The notes beneath the pieces were generated by a model. It was not told the origin of the DNA. It saw only the letters and a program-made list of their open reading frames with translations, and made no database searches. Shown piece by piece: positions 9,163-17,063 of a stretch of DNA of 64,000 nt. How positions within the stretch are numbered: position 1 is the stretch's first letter; each line of letters starts with the position of its first letter. Both the position numbers and the translations under genes were made by a program. The DNA comes from Ilyomonas sp964249755 (GTDB taxonomy: Bacteria > Bacteroidota > Bacteroidia > Chitinophagales > Chitinophagaceae), in the NCBI GenBank assembly GCA_964249755.1, contig CAXUDB010000002.1, positions 1,240,001 through 1,304,000 on the forward strand. The letters are read 5' to 3'.

Positions 9163-10518
9163 TTACAATTCAATATGCCCACGCAGGGCAAACACACTCA
9201 CCGGTCCGCGGTCTTTATTGTAAGCCGGATGACTCACAAACTGGTAATCGGCCGAAAAATAAAAATGTGGAAACAGCTTAGCATTATAAAAAATTTCACC
9301 AATTGTTTCGCTGCCATAGGTAAGGTTACCATCGCCGATAATAAACCCATAGCCACCCGCTTTCAGAAAGTCGCGGTGGTCTTTTGAAATCCCATTAATT
9401 ACGCCAGCAATTCCCAACACATCCTCATTGCGCTTCCAGCTTTTCCCTTTTATAATAATGCCCAGGCTAACGCTTCTGTCAATTTCTGTATACGCCCAGG
9501 TAGCCGATTTTCCATCGTTATAACCTGCACGAAAGAACGCGCCGAGTGCATCAGAGATTTCGGCTTCACCATTCAGCCCGATGCCATACTTTACATGGTG
9601 ATACCGGTTGTCATATTTTTCACCCGTAATTACAGCCAGAGCTGAGCTATCTCCGCTTTGCATCTCTTTAATTGTCTGGCTATACAAAGGCGCATTCACA
9701 CTGTTTCTGAATCCTAACAAACTAAAACGGAGTTTCCTTTTATTAATGAGAAATGACTTTTCTATTTCGATAGTAGTGCCGTTTACATCTCCAATCTTTT
9801 CGTTCAGCCACGGACCATTTGCCCGCTTAGGCACCTGAACAAATGAAATGCGGGCTGCATAACCGGGATGTACATATTCAGCCATTACACCTAACGTATA
9901 ACCACGCGTATTGGCAGGATAATCCCACGCACCTTCACCCATCAGCGACCAGTTTAAAAACTGCTGTCTTGGATCGTGGCTATAAGTATTATCATCAAAA
10001 AAATCGCTCAGCGAAAACTTGCCTGCCCTCAGTGTGATGCGCGATGAAGGAACAATTTCTTTCACCTGGTTGGCATCTTCTGCAAGAGTATCGTAGCTGC
10101 TATTCGATACAGCAAAATGCTGCTGCAAAAAATATCTTCCCATGTACAAGGCAGGGGTGGGATCGCCAACGCGGAACGATTCGCCATTGGTAAATCCTGC
10201 AATGCCACGTGCGCCGCTAAGACCTTGCCCGCCCGATATTTCAGGATTTGCATATATACTTGCATAACGCCATAGTTTTCTGCCAATGAATGCTGTAGAA
10301 GTAATGGTAAGATAACCTCTTTCCACGCCGCTGTATAAACTGTTGGTGCCAGAATATTTTGCTGAGAAAGAAGAATGGCTTTGCGATACAGCCGTGAACT
10401 GGAAGTGAGCCGACCAGTTATCAGTCTTTACGTTGTTGGTAGGTTGCGCTACCGTATCGCTTTGCGCCCGGGATGCAACACCTGTGAGAATGAAAACGGA
10501 AAACAAAAATCCTTTCAT
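9163..10518 (-). CDS. Outer-membrane carbohydrate-porin-like protein
   Basis: Predicted 451-residue outer-membrane beta-barrel resembling OprB-type carbohydrate porins: signal peptide MKGFLFSVFILTGVASRAQ, then alternating aromatic/polar strands, with the plug-like segment ISGGQGLSGARGIAGFTNGE and the segment ITLRAGKFSLSDFFDDNTY characteristic of this family, and a C-terminal strand ending in Leu. The start at 10518 is chosen because the signal peptide begins there; an upstream ATG at 10560 would overlap the preceding aldose epimerase gene by 22 bases. The stop of that gene is 20 bases upstream, so the two form an operon that fits sugar uptake followed by anomer conversion. Substrate unknown. 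Confidence 0.85.
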   Translation of the reverse strand: MKGFLFSVFILTGVASRAQSDTVAQPTNNVKTDNWSAHFQFTAVSQSHSSFSAKYSGTNSLYSGVERGYLTITSTAFIGRKLWRYASIYANPEISGGQGLSGARGIAGFTNGESFRVGDPTPALYMGRYFLQQHFAVSNSSYDTLAEDANQVKEIVPSSRITLRAGKFSLSDFFDDNTYSHDPRQQFLNWSLMGEGAWDYPANTRGYTLGVMAEYVHPGYAARISFVQVPKRANGPWLNEKIGDVNGTTIEIEKSFLINKRKLRFSLLGFRNSVNAPLYSQTIKEMQSGDSSALAVITGEKYDNRYHHVKYGIGLNGEAEISDALGAFFRAGYNDGKSATWAYTEIDRSVSLGIIIKGKSWKRNEDVLGIAGVINGISKDHRDFLKAGGYGFIIGDGNLTYGSETIGEIFYNAKLFPHFYFSADYQFVSHPAYNKDRGPVSVFALRGHIEL

Positions 10519-10538
10519 GTAATATAAGAAGCTGGCTT

Positions 10539-11408
10539 TTAAAACAATTCCACGCTCCATTGCCTTTCAAAAACGCTGTTTTCTTTCAGCGCAATAATGC
10601 CTTCTTTTTGCGTAATGTCGCCGCTTGCATCAGTGCTGTCGGCAATACCACACCAAGGCTCGATGCAGAGGAAGTCAGCATCCTTTTTTGTCCACAATCC
10701 GAGGTAAGGAAAATTCTCAAAAGAGAACGTAAAACCATGCGGCGTTACATCGCTTTTTACACTGATGCTGTTGCTCTGTATCTCTTTAAACACCAGGGCA
10801 TCTTCATAGAAAAAGAAGCGTTTCAGTTTCAGCTGTTCGGCATTGTGAAAGAAAGGTACCGGTGTTGTTTCTACTAAACCTCCTTTTGATAAAGGATATT
10901 GCTTTGCATTTTCTACCTGGCTGAACGAAAGATAATAATCTTCGAAATCAGTGCCTTCTACCAGGGGAACTTTAAAAGCCGGATGACCACCAACAGAAAA
11001 AAACATATCGCCGTTGCCTGTGTTCTTTATTTCATAAACCACATACAGCCGGTTTCCCTGCAGTGTATATCGAATAGAAAATGAAAAAGGAAACGGATAT
11101 ACCGCTGTTGTTTCAACATTGCTGTTCACTGTAAAGAGAATAGTCGTTTCTGAGTGATCAGAAACCGTGAACATCATGTCCCGGGCGAACCCGTGGCGGG
11201 GCAAGTGATAAGTTTTGCCTTCATATGTATAAGAGCCATGTTTTAGCTCACCCACAATAGGAAAGAGAACCGGGCTGTGTTTCGCCCACACCTGCGGGTT
11301 AGCATCCCACAAATATTGAAGACCTGTTTTATGGTTGCGCAGGCTTTGCAATTCAGCACCCTTTTCGGCAATCTCAACGGATAAAATATCATTGTGTAAT
11401 GACGGCAT
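10539..11408 (-). CDS. Aldose 1-epimerase family protein
   Basis: Galactose-mutarotase-like beta-sandwich protein (289 aa) predicted to interconvert alpha and beta anomers of a sugar or sugar phosphate in the cytoplasm. Family hallmarks are visible: YLWDANPQVWAKHSPVLFP near the N terminus, LPRHGFARDM (catalytic-type His), SVGGHPAFKVP, and a C-terminal CIEPWCGIADS with the likely catalytic Glu. The start at 11408 (MPSLHNDIL) is preferred over 11438, which would add ten unconserved residues. It precedes the porin gene in the same operon. Which sugar it handles cannot be said; LacX-type relatives are mostly uncharacterised. Confidence 0.92.
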   Translation of the reverse strand: MPSLHNDILSVEIAEKGAELQSLRNHKTGLQYLWDANPQVWAKHSPVLFPIVGELKHGSYTYEGKTYHLPRHGFARDMMFTVSDHSETTILFTVNSNVETTAVYPFPFSFSIRYTLQGNRLYVVYEIKNTGNGDMFFSVGGHPAFKVPLVEGTDFEDYYLSFSQVENAKQYPLSKGGLVETTPVPFFHNAEQLKLKRFFFYEDALVFKEIQSNSISVKSDVTPHGFTFSFENFPYLGLWTKKDADFLCIEPWCGIADSTDASGDITQKEGIIALKENSVFERQWSVELF

Positions 11409-11465
11409 CGTAAGAAGTTTAAATGAATACCATTCCACTAACCAATATCATACTAAACTAAAAAA

Positions 11466-11492
11466 GAAAAGCTGTTTGGGTAAACAGCTTTC
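11466..11492 (-). terminator. Hairpin terminator after the DUF2795 gene
   Basis: Stem GAAAGCTGTTT / AAACAGCTTTTC with loop ACCC, read on the minus strand, followed by TTTTT. It lies 25 bases past the DUF2795 stop and separates that gene from the aldose epimerase operon. Confidence 0.75.
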
Positions 11493-11517
11493 TATATTCG
11501 TTTGAGGCAAATTATTT

Positions 11518-11739
11518 TTAATATTCATCTTCATTAAACATAAAATCTTCCTGGCTGGGATAGTCCGGCCAAATGTCTTCGATGCTTTCATAAACTTCGC
11601 CTTCATCTTCCAATTCCTGCAGGTTTTCCACTACTTCAATAGGAGCGCCGGAGCGGATGGCGTAATCAATCAGTTCATCTTTGGTGGCGGGCCAAGGAGC
11701 ATCTTCTAGATAAGATGCCAATTCAAGAGTCCAAAACAT
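11518..11739 (-). CDS. DUF2795 small acidic protein
   Basis: A 73-residue protein that I match to DUF2795, a family of unknown function well conserved in Bacteroidota. It opens MFWTLELASYLEDAPWPAT and is strongly acidic toward the C terminus, with IEDIWPDYPSQEDF and a closing EDEY. The start at 11739 is set by the -7 box TACATTTG (complement of 11761-11768) that lies between it and a more distant in-frame ATG at 11790, so the longer form would begin inside the promoter. A terminator follows. No partner is indicated by the neighbourhood; the divergent LolD-like gene shares the upstream region. Confidence 0.9.
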   Translation of the reverse strand: MFWTLELASYLEDAPWPATKDELIDYAIRSGAPIEVVENLQELEDEGEVYESIEDIWPDYPSQEDFMFNEDEY

Positions 11740-11760
11740 AACAGCTTTTGAAATTTCGTG

Positions 11761-11768
11761 CAAATGTA
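11761..11768 (-). promoter_or_regulatory. -7 promoter box of the DUF2795 gene
   Basis: TACATTTG on the minus strand, perfect TAnnTTTG match, 21 bases before the ATG at 11739. It decides the start of that gene. Confidence 0.6.
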
Positions 11769-11843
11769 TGTGTTGACTTCCAAAATTCAAATCCTATGAA
11801 TGTTGTTGCAGCAAAATATTGCCAAAACATTTGACGAATCGTT

Positions 11844-11851
11844 TACGTTTG
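11844..11851 (+). promoter_or_regulatory. -7 promoter box of the LolD-like gene
   Basis: TACGTTTG, perfect TAnnTTTG match, ends only six bases before the ATG at 11858. The transcript would begin at or next to the start codon, so it may be leaderless. Confidence 0.55.
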
Positions 11852-11857
11852 CACCCT

Positions 11858-12514
11858 ATGTTGTCAGCCAAACATATTTGCAAATCTTACGGACTAATAG
11901 ATGTGGTGAAGGGGGTGAGTCTGGAAGTGGCTCAAAGCGAGATCGTCTGCATCACGGGTTCTTCCGGTGCAGGCAAAAGCACGCTGCTGCACATTCTTGG
12001 CACTTTAGATTCGGCAGACAGTGGCGAGATACTGCTGAACGGATATTCGGTAACGCATTTAAAAGACGATGCGTTGGCACAGTTTCGCAACACACAATTG
12101 GGCTTTGTATTCCAGTTTCATCACCTGTTGCCAGAGTTTACCGCGCTTGAAAACGTGTGCATTCCGGGCTGGATTGCCGGGCGAAAAAGAAGAGAAGTAG
12201 AAAAGCAAGCCCTGCATCTTATGTCTGTATTGGGCATTGATAGCCGGCGGGAGAACAAGCCGCAGCAGATGAGCGGAGGCGAACAGCAACGCGTAGCAGT
12301 GGCGCGTGCTTTAATTAATAATCCAGCAATTGTATTTGCTGACGAGCCAACCGGCAACTTAGACAGCAATAACGCAAAAGAACTGCACCAGCTATTTATC
12401 GCTTTAAGAAACGAGTTCAAACAAACCTTTTTAATTGTTACCCACAACGAAGAGCTGGCTGCCAGCAGTGACCGCGTTTTTTACATGAAAGACGGTAAGA
12501 TTGTAAATGAGTAA
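11858..12514 (+). CDS. LolD-type ABC transporter ATP-binding protein
   Basis: ATPase of a MacB/LolCDE-type ABC system (218 aa), probably powering release of lipoproteins from the inner membrane or a related envelope task. Seen: Walker A GSSGAGKST, Q-loop region FVFQFHHLLPEFTALENV, signature MSGGEQQRVAVARAL, Walker B IVFADEPTGNLD and the switch His in LIVTHNEE. The start at 11858 (MLSAKHICKSYG) fits the family N terminus and lies just behind a perfect -7 box; an ATG 39 bases upstream would fall before the promoter. No permease gene is adjacent, as is common for LolD homologues in Bacteroidota. LolD is the best guess, but other FtsE/MacB-like ATPases look similar. Confidence 0.9.
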   Translation: MLSAKHICKSYGLIDVVKGVSLEVAQSEIVCITGSSGAGKSTLLHILGTLDSADSGEILLNGYSVTHLKDDALAQFRNTQLGFVFQFHHLLPEFTALENVCIPGWIAGRKRREVEKQALHLMSVLGIDSRRENKPQQMSGGEQQRVAVARALINNPAIVFADEPTGNLDSNNAKELHQLFIALRNEFKQTFLIVTHNEELAASSDRVFYMKDGKIVNE

Positions 12515-12671
12515 AGCAAAAAGAGAGGACAAGCCGTTGTACAATTTCCCAAAAATTAGTTCGGCATAAAGTAAAAGATGAAGAAGCAAGGGGCAAATTA
12601 CTTACTCCCTTCTTATTATCTTTTCGTTTACAGCTTTCCATTTACTTTGCACACCTGTATTTTGCCGTGGC

Positions 12672-14681
12672 ATGTATAAAAAAGTTTGGTTCGTTTTTCT
12701 ATTGCTGGTTGTTTCATCCCATCTTTTCTCGCAGGACATCAACCGGCTGAAAGGAAGATTGAACGGACTGAACAGCGCCTCCGGCAAAGGCAAAGGCGAT
12801 TCGCTGGAGCATCGCGACCCCAACGCAGATTCCATTACCATTTCCTACCGGTTTTTCGATTCCACCCGTCCTCGCAAAATAGATTCTTCTATCAGCGATT
12901 GGTACAGTCGTTTCCCCGTGCCTGCCACTTACGATTACCTGAGTAATCTCGGCGCGGCTGCGCATCCCTTACTTTTCACCTTAAATATGCAGCCCGGCTT
13001 CGATGCAGGTTTTCATGCCTACGATATCTATCGCTACACTTTAGAAGGCACACGCTTTTTCCAAACTACAAGACCTTATACCGAACTGGCGTATATGATT
13101 GGCAGCAAGGCAGAGCAGATGGCCAACATCATGCACACGCAAAACCGCAAGAACAATCTCAATTTCACTTTTGAATACCGCTTTATCGCATCGCCCGGCG
13201 CCCTCAAAAACCAGAATACGAGCCACAACGATTTCAGAATAAGCACTTACTATCAAAGCAAAAACAAGCGGTACGGGCTTTATTTTATTTATATCGCTAA
13301 TAAACAAAAAGCATCGGAAAATGGCGGGTTGGTATACGATACCTCATTACAGGATATATCGCTGAACAACCCTGCAGGAGCGCCTGTAAGGTTAGGCTCC
13401 AGCCTGTCGCCGCCCCCCCAGGGAAATGTTTTTAATGCTACGGTCAACATCGGCACCTACTATCGCGAAAGTCTTATATACGTGCGTCATTATTTCGATT
13501 TCGGGCAAAAAGATTCTATTGTGCACGACTCTACCGTTACACGCTTATTCTATCCGCGCTTGCGCTTGCAGCACTCGATTTCTTACCGGTCCAACTTGTA
13601 TGAATACCGCGATATTAATCTTGATTCGACTGACTACATTAATTATTACCATTATTACGGCGCTAACGGCAAAGACAGCCTTTATTTCAGAGATAAATGG
13701 CGCGACCTCACCAACGAGTTCAGCCTCATTACCTTCCCGGACAAAAGGAATGTCGCGCAGTTCCTCCGGTTAAGCGCAGACTTGCAATTGCTTGATGGTG
13801 CCTTCAGTGATGGCAGATCTCAGAAATATACCAACGTATATGCGTCGGCTGAGTATCGCAACCGCACGCGCAATCAAAAGTGGAATGTTGAGGCTTCGGG
13901 ACAGCTTTACCTGACCGGCAGTTTTATCGGCGATTATACTGCTTACATCAGCCTGCAAAGACAATTAAGCCAAAAGTTAGGTTCATTGCAGGTAGGATTT
14001 CAGAATTCCAACAAAAGTCCGACTCAATTAAGTCAGGGCATGACCTCTTTTCCCGTAGTTCCGAATGGCTCTTTCAATAACACCAACATTGCCCGTCTGT
14101 TTGGTAATTTCTATTTGCCGGAATTGGGATTGCACCTCTACGGAAATTATTACGCTGTAACCAATTATCTCTATTTCGATGATTTCTTTACAATGCAGCA
14201 GCGTTCGGCATTGTTTAATTATATCAATGCAGGGGCTGAGAAAAAGTTTAAGCTCAGCAAGCACCTGAACTTGTACAGCGAAGCCGCTTTTCAGCAAGCT
14301 GCCGGCAATGCGCCTGTTCATTTACCTTTGGTATATACCCGCAACCGGCTTGCTTTTGAAGGCAATTTTTATAAAAACCTGTTTCTATCATTGGGTTTGG
14401 AGGTGCGGTATTTTACGCCTTACAAAGCCGATGGTTACACACCACTTAATGGTCAGTTTTATTACCAGACCGATTCCACTTTAAGCAACCGCCCGGACGT
14501 GAATGTTTACGTGAATTTCAGGATCAAGAGTTTCAAAGCGTTTATCCGTCTTGAAAACCTGAATACAATCGATAAATACAACGACAATTATGGATTTCTA
14601 AATCATAATTTTTCTGCGCCGCATTATCCCCAGAATTCGCTCTGGCTTCGCTTCGGCATTTGGTGGAACTTTGTGAATTAA
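12672..14681 (+). CDS. Putative porin (Porin_10-like outer-membrane protein)
   Basis: A 669-residue outer-membrane beta-barrel of the Bacteroidota 'putative porin' family. A signal peptide (MYKKVWFVFLLLVVSSHLFSQ) leads into a low-complexity segment, then the conserved front SDWYSRFPVPATYDYLSNLG and TRPYTELAYMIGSKAEQ, and about twenty amphipathic strands rich in Tyr, Asn and Arg, ending with a strand closed by Phe-Val-Asn (LWLRFGIWWNFVN). This terminal aromatic strand suits BAM recognition. A TTACTTTG element at 12642-12649 is the probable -7 box. Its cargo is unknown; family members are often abundant surface proteins. It is monocistronic as far as can be seen. Confidence 0.88.
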   Translation: MYKKVWFVFLLLVVSSHLFSQDINRLKGRLNGLNSASGKGKGDSLEHRDPNADSITISYRFFDSTRPRKIDSSISDWYSRFPVPATYDYLSNLGAAAHPLLFTLNMQPGFDAGFHAYDIYRYTLEGTRFFQTTRPYTELAYMIGSKAEQMANIMHTQNRKNNLNFTFEYRFIASPGALKNQNTSHNDFRISTYYQSKNKRYGLYFIYIANKQKASENGGLVYDTSLQDISLNNPAGAPVRLGSSLSPPPQGNVFNATVNIGTYYRESLIYVRHYFDFGQKDSIVHDSTVTRLFYPRLRLQHSISYRSNLYEYRDINLDSTDYINYYHYYGANGKDSLYFRDKWRDLTNEFSLITFPDKRNVAQFLRLSADLQLLDGAFSDGRSQKYTNVYASAEYRNRTRNQKWNVEASGQLYLTGSFIGDYTAYISLQRQLSQKLGSLQVGFQNSNKSPTQLSQGMTSFPVVPNGSFNNTNIARLFGNFYLPELGLHLYGNYYAVTNYLYFDDFFTMQQRSALFNYINAGAEKKFKLSKHLNLYSEAAFQQAAGNAPVHLPLVYTRNRLAFEGNFYKNLFLSLGLEVRYFTPYKADGYTPLNGQFYYQTDSTLSNRPDVNVYVNFRIKSFKAFIRLENLNTIDKYNDNYGFLNHNFSAPHYPQNSLWLRFGIWWNFVN

Positions 14682-14707
14682 GCCGGTCTGCTACTGCAGG
14701 ATTATTT

Positions 14708-14715
14708 TATATTTG
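14708..14715 (+). promoter_or_regulatory. -7 promoter box of the HMA/TlpA gene pair
   Basis: TATATTTG matches TAnnTTTG exactly and lies 33 bases before the ATG at 14749. It overlaps a TTG that would otherwise extend the frame, so it excludes that longer start. Confidence 0.6.
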
Positions 14716-14748
14716 TCAAATCAAAAAAACATATCAATTCATCTCCGT

Positions 14749-15135
14749 ATGAAAATGAAATTTTTAACAACAGTTCTGGTTGCCGTGTGCAGCCTGTTTG
14801 CTTCTCATCTTTTTGCAAAAGAAATAACTGATACTGTTAGAGTATTGGGCAACTGCGAAAGCTGCAAAGCCCGCATTGAAAAGGCCGCTAAAGGGGCTGG
14901 TGCCACTAAAGCTGATTGGAATGACAAGACCCAAATATTAAAATTGTCTTACGACGATGCCAGCACCAATCTCTTAGCTATTGAAAAAGGGATTGCTTTT
15001 GTAGGACATGATACACGCGACGTAAAAGCAACTACCCAAGCTTATGATAAACTTCATTCCTGCTGCCAATATGATAGAACCGGACTGAGTGGTGCAAAAG
15101 CTTGCGAAAAAGACGAAAAGGACGAAAAACAATAG
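14749..15135 (+). CDS. Periplasmic heavy-metal-associated (HMA) domain protein
   Basis: Small exported protein (128 aa) with signal peptide (MKMKFLTTVLVAVCSLFASHLFA cut after Ala) and one HMA ferredoxin-like fold. The metal-binding motif is LGNCESCKARIEKAA (CxxC), followed by the expected beta strand TQILKLSY and a helix. The C-terminal HSCCQYDRTGLSG adds a second Cys pair and the tail is Lys/Glu-rich. Likely binds Cu(I) or another soft metal in the periplasm. Only two bases separate its stop from the thioredoxin-like gene behind it, so both are one operon; a link between metal delivery and thiol redox is plausible, as in copper-site assembly, but is inference. Confidence 0.85.
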   Translation: MKMKFLTTVLVAVCSLFASHLFAKEITDTVRVLGNCESCKARIEKAAKGAGATKADWNDKTQILKLSYDDASTNLLAIEKGIAFVGHDTRDVKATTQAYDKLHSCCQYDRTGLSGAKACEKDEKDEKQ

Positions 15136-15137
15136 TG

Positions 15138-15611
15138 ATGAATTGGAAATGCCTCTTTTTAGCAGCTTTTTTGTTTGCAATACTGCCAGCCATGTCACAG
15201 CCCGGCCTAGGAAAGGCAGCTAAAGAAATACAGCTCCCCGACGCTACAAATCAAACCATCGCCCTGTCTTCTCTGAAAGGCAAGGTGGTGCTGATTGATT
15301 TCTGGGCTAGCTGGTGCCGACCTTGCCGGCAAACCGTACCGGGGTTAAAAAAGCTATACAGTCTTTATCACAACCAAGGCTTTGAGATTTACGGCGTTTC
15401 GCTGGATGATAATGCAACCGCATGGAAAACTGCGATACGCGATGATCAATCTAACTGGATACACGTCAACGATAAACTAGGCAATATTGCCAACCAATGG
15501 ATAGTATCTGTAATACCTACAACTTTCTTATTGGATAAAGATGGTAAAATCGTCGCCATTGATGAGGATGAAAAGGCTTTGAGTAAGATTATTGCAAAAC
15601 TCCTCAAGTAA
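15138..15611 (+). CDS. TlpA-like periplasmic thiol-disulfide protein
   Basis: Exported thioredoxin-fold protein (157 aa) of the TlpA/ResA type. A signal peptide (MNWKCLFLAAFLFAILPAMS) leads to the redox motif FWASWCRPCRQ (CxxC) preceded by GKVVLIDFWAS, and the cis-Pro loop VSVIPTTFLLDKDGKIVAID. It should reduce or shuffle disulfides of periplasmic partners. The start at 15138 is preferred over an upstream in-frame ATG inside the HMA gene because it begins the signal peptide. Second gene of the HMA operon; a strong terminator follows nine bases after its stop. No transmembrane DsbD-type partner is nearby. Confidence 0.92.
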   Translation: MNWKCLFLAAFLFAILPAMSQPGLGKAAKEIQLPDATNQTIALSSLKGKVVLIDFWASWCRPCRQTVPGLKKLYSLYHNQGFEIYGVSLDDNATAWKTAIRDDQSNWIHVNDKLGNIANQWIVSVIPTTFLLDKDGKIVAIDEDEKALSKIIAKLLK

Positions 15612-15619
15612 TATCTATT

Positions 15620-15673
15620 TGCGTTAACTAAAAAAGGCAGCACATAAATGTGCTGCCTTTTTTAGTTAACGCA
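15620..15673. terminator. Perfect 25-bp inverted repeat, bidirectional terminator
   Basis: Arms 15620-15644 and 15649-15673 are exact reverse complements (core AAAAAAGGCAGCACA / TGTGCTGCCTTTTTT) with a four-base loop. It lies just behind the TlpA-like gene. The A- and T-runs sit inside the stem, so it should terminate from either side; the stem is longer than a normal terminator needs. Confidence 0.85.
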
Positions 15674-16564
15674 AAGCACAATCCATAACCCACTTTATGT
15701 TAACAACCATTTTGTCCGATGGTTTCTTCAGAATTCCTTTATTCCAATATTGGTAGAAAAATGGAGGAAGAAACTGGTCAGAGAGCGGATAATTCACCTG
15801 AATTACATATGTGAATAAAGGCAGTGTGTTCAATTATTCATTTCAATGTATTCATATAATTAAAGATAACACTTTCAGTGGATTCGCACACTGTAGTAAA
15901 ACAGTCATCCAAAAAACCAGTTAACACTATAAAGCATAAACAGATCAAACTTTTAGAAACTGAAATTGTGTCTCTAAAACAACTGCTCTAATCTCTATAT
16001 CATTTAATTCTGGAAACTCATATTCCGGAGGGACTGAGAATATCAGATCCAACTTAAATACTAAGCTGATAATCAGATGTTGATTTATTTAGTTTGTAAT
16101 CTATAATAGTATACTAACAAAATTAGTCAAAAGTTACAAAATTAAAATGCCAAATTTTATAGCTAAAATAATTATTATAAAAAATTGATTTTTAATACTT
16201 TACGGGTAATTAATTAATTTTTAAGCACTAAAGTATTTGTTTTTTTTCGCAAATTTAATCAGCTAGATGTTCCACGATTTAGAGCTAATCGATAAGTTAA
16301 AGTGTATTGAGATACAGCCAAATAATCAAATAAAAGGGATTTTAAAATCGTCAATAGTAAATTTTATAAGTTCTGCACTACACTTGCATTATTTCAATAT
16401 TTGAATTGCGAATGGTGCAGTTAGTAATCGCCAAGTTGTTAGGCTTAGTTTCTATAATTGCGTTAAGAAGGATAATATTTAAAGAGTAATAACCAGACAG
16501 GCGAATAAATTCTGGTTCATTTCTTCAATAAGACTTGGCGACTTAGTTAAACTTTTACAAGGTT
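15674..16564. other. Gene-free AT-rich interval
   Basis: About 890 bases with no convincing gene. It is clearly more AT-rich than its flanks. The only frame worth naming is a 45-codon one at 16267-16404 (starting MFHDLELIDKLKC), without clear promoter or family. No repeat or RNA structure that I could identify. It may be the remnant of a lost gene. Confidence 0.5.
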
Positions 16565-17050
16565 CTACCGGAGATTTTCCGAAGTAAAGCTTAATGGTAG
16601 TAAATAAGAAGAATGAGAAATTATAAGGATAGGACCGGAAGAACCGCAAAGAAGTAACCGAATAGGGTAGTTGACGCGCGTTTCGAATTCCGCTAACACT
16701 TGCCGACAAAATCCGCAGGGCGTAGCTGGATGGTCACTTTTTCCTTTTGTATTGACGTAAGTAACTGCCATAGTTTGGACGGCTACATTGGGATATTGCT
16801 GCGCTGCAGATGCCAAAAGAGATCTTTCCGCACAAAGACCCGCCGGGTAGCTCGCATTTTCTTGGTTGCTTCCGGTTACAATTTTACCGTTGGCCAAAAG
16901 CGCTGCAGCGCCTACGAGGAAACCGGAATAAGGAGCATATGCTACTGAAGCTGCCTCACGGGCAGCGTTAAGCAGGTAAAGGTCTTCATTTAACAAATCT
17001 ATCTCAGAATCAAAATGCTGATAGCTAAAGCTGAAATGATTTTCTTTCAA
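16565..17050 (-). CDS. cdd: Cytidine deaminase
   Basis: Zinc enzyme of pyrimidine salvage deaminating cytidine and deoxycytidine to uridine forms (161 aa, near the tetrameric class length). The N-terminal substrate segment AYAPYSGFLVGAAAL and the catalytic NASYPAGLCAERSLL carry the zinc Cys and proton-shuttle Glu; the second zinc pair is PCGFCRQVLAEF. It starts 13 bases behind the lepB stop and is therefore the second gene of that operon. The C-terminal half diverges somewhat but ends with the usual LLPLSF segment. Confidence 0.96.
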   Translation of the reverse strand: MKENHFSFSYQHFDSEIDLLNEDLYLLNAAREAASVAYAPYSGFLVGAAALLANGKIVTGSNQENASYPAGLCAERSLLASAAQQYPNVAVQTMAVTYVNTKGKSDHPATPCGFCRQVLAEFETRVNYPIRLLLCGSSGPILIISHSSYLLPLSFTSENLR

Positions 17051-17063
17051 GTCTTCAGGTTAT

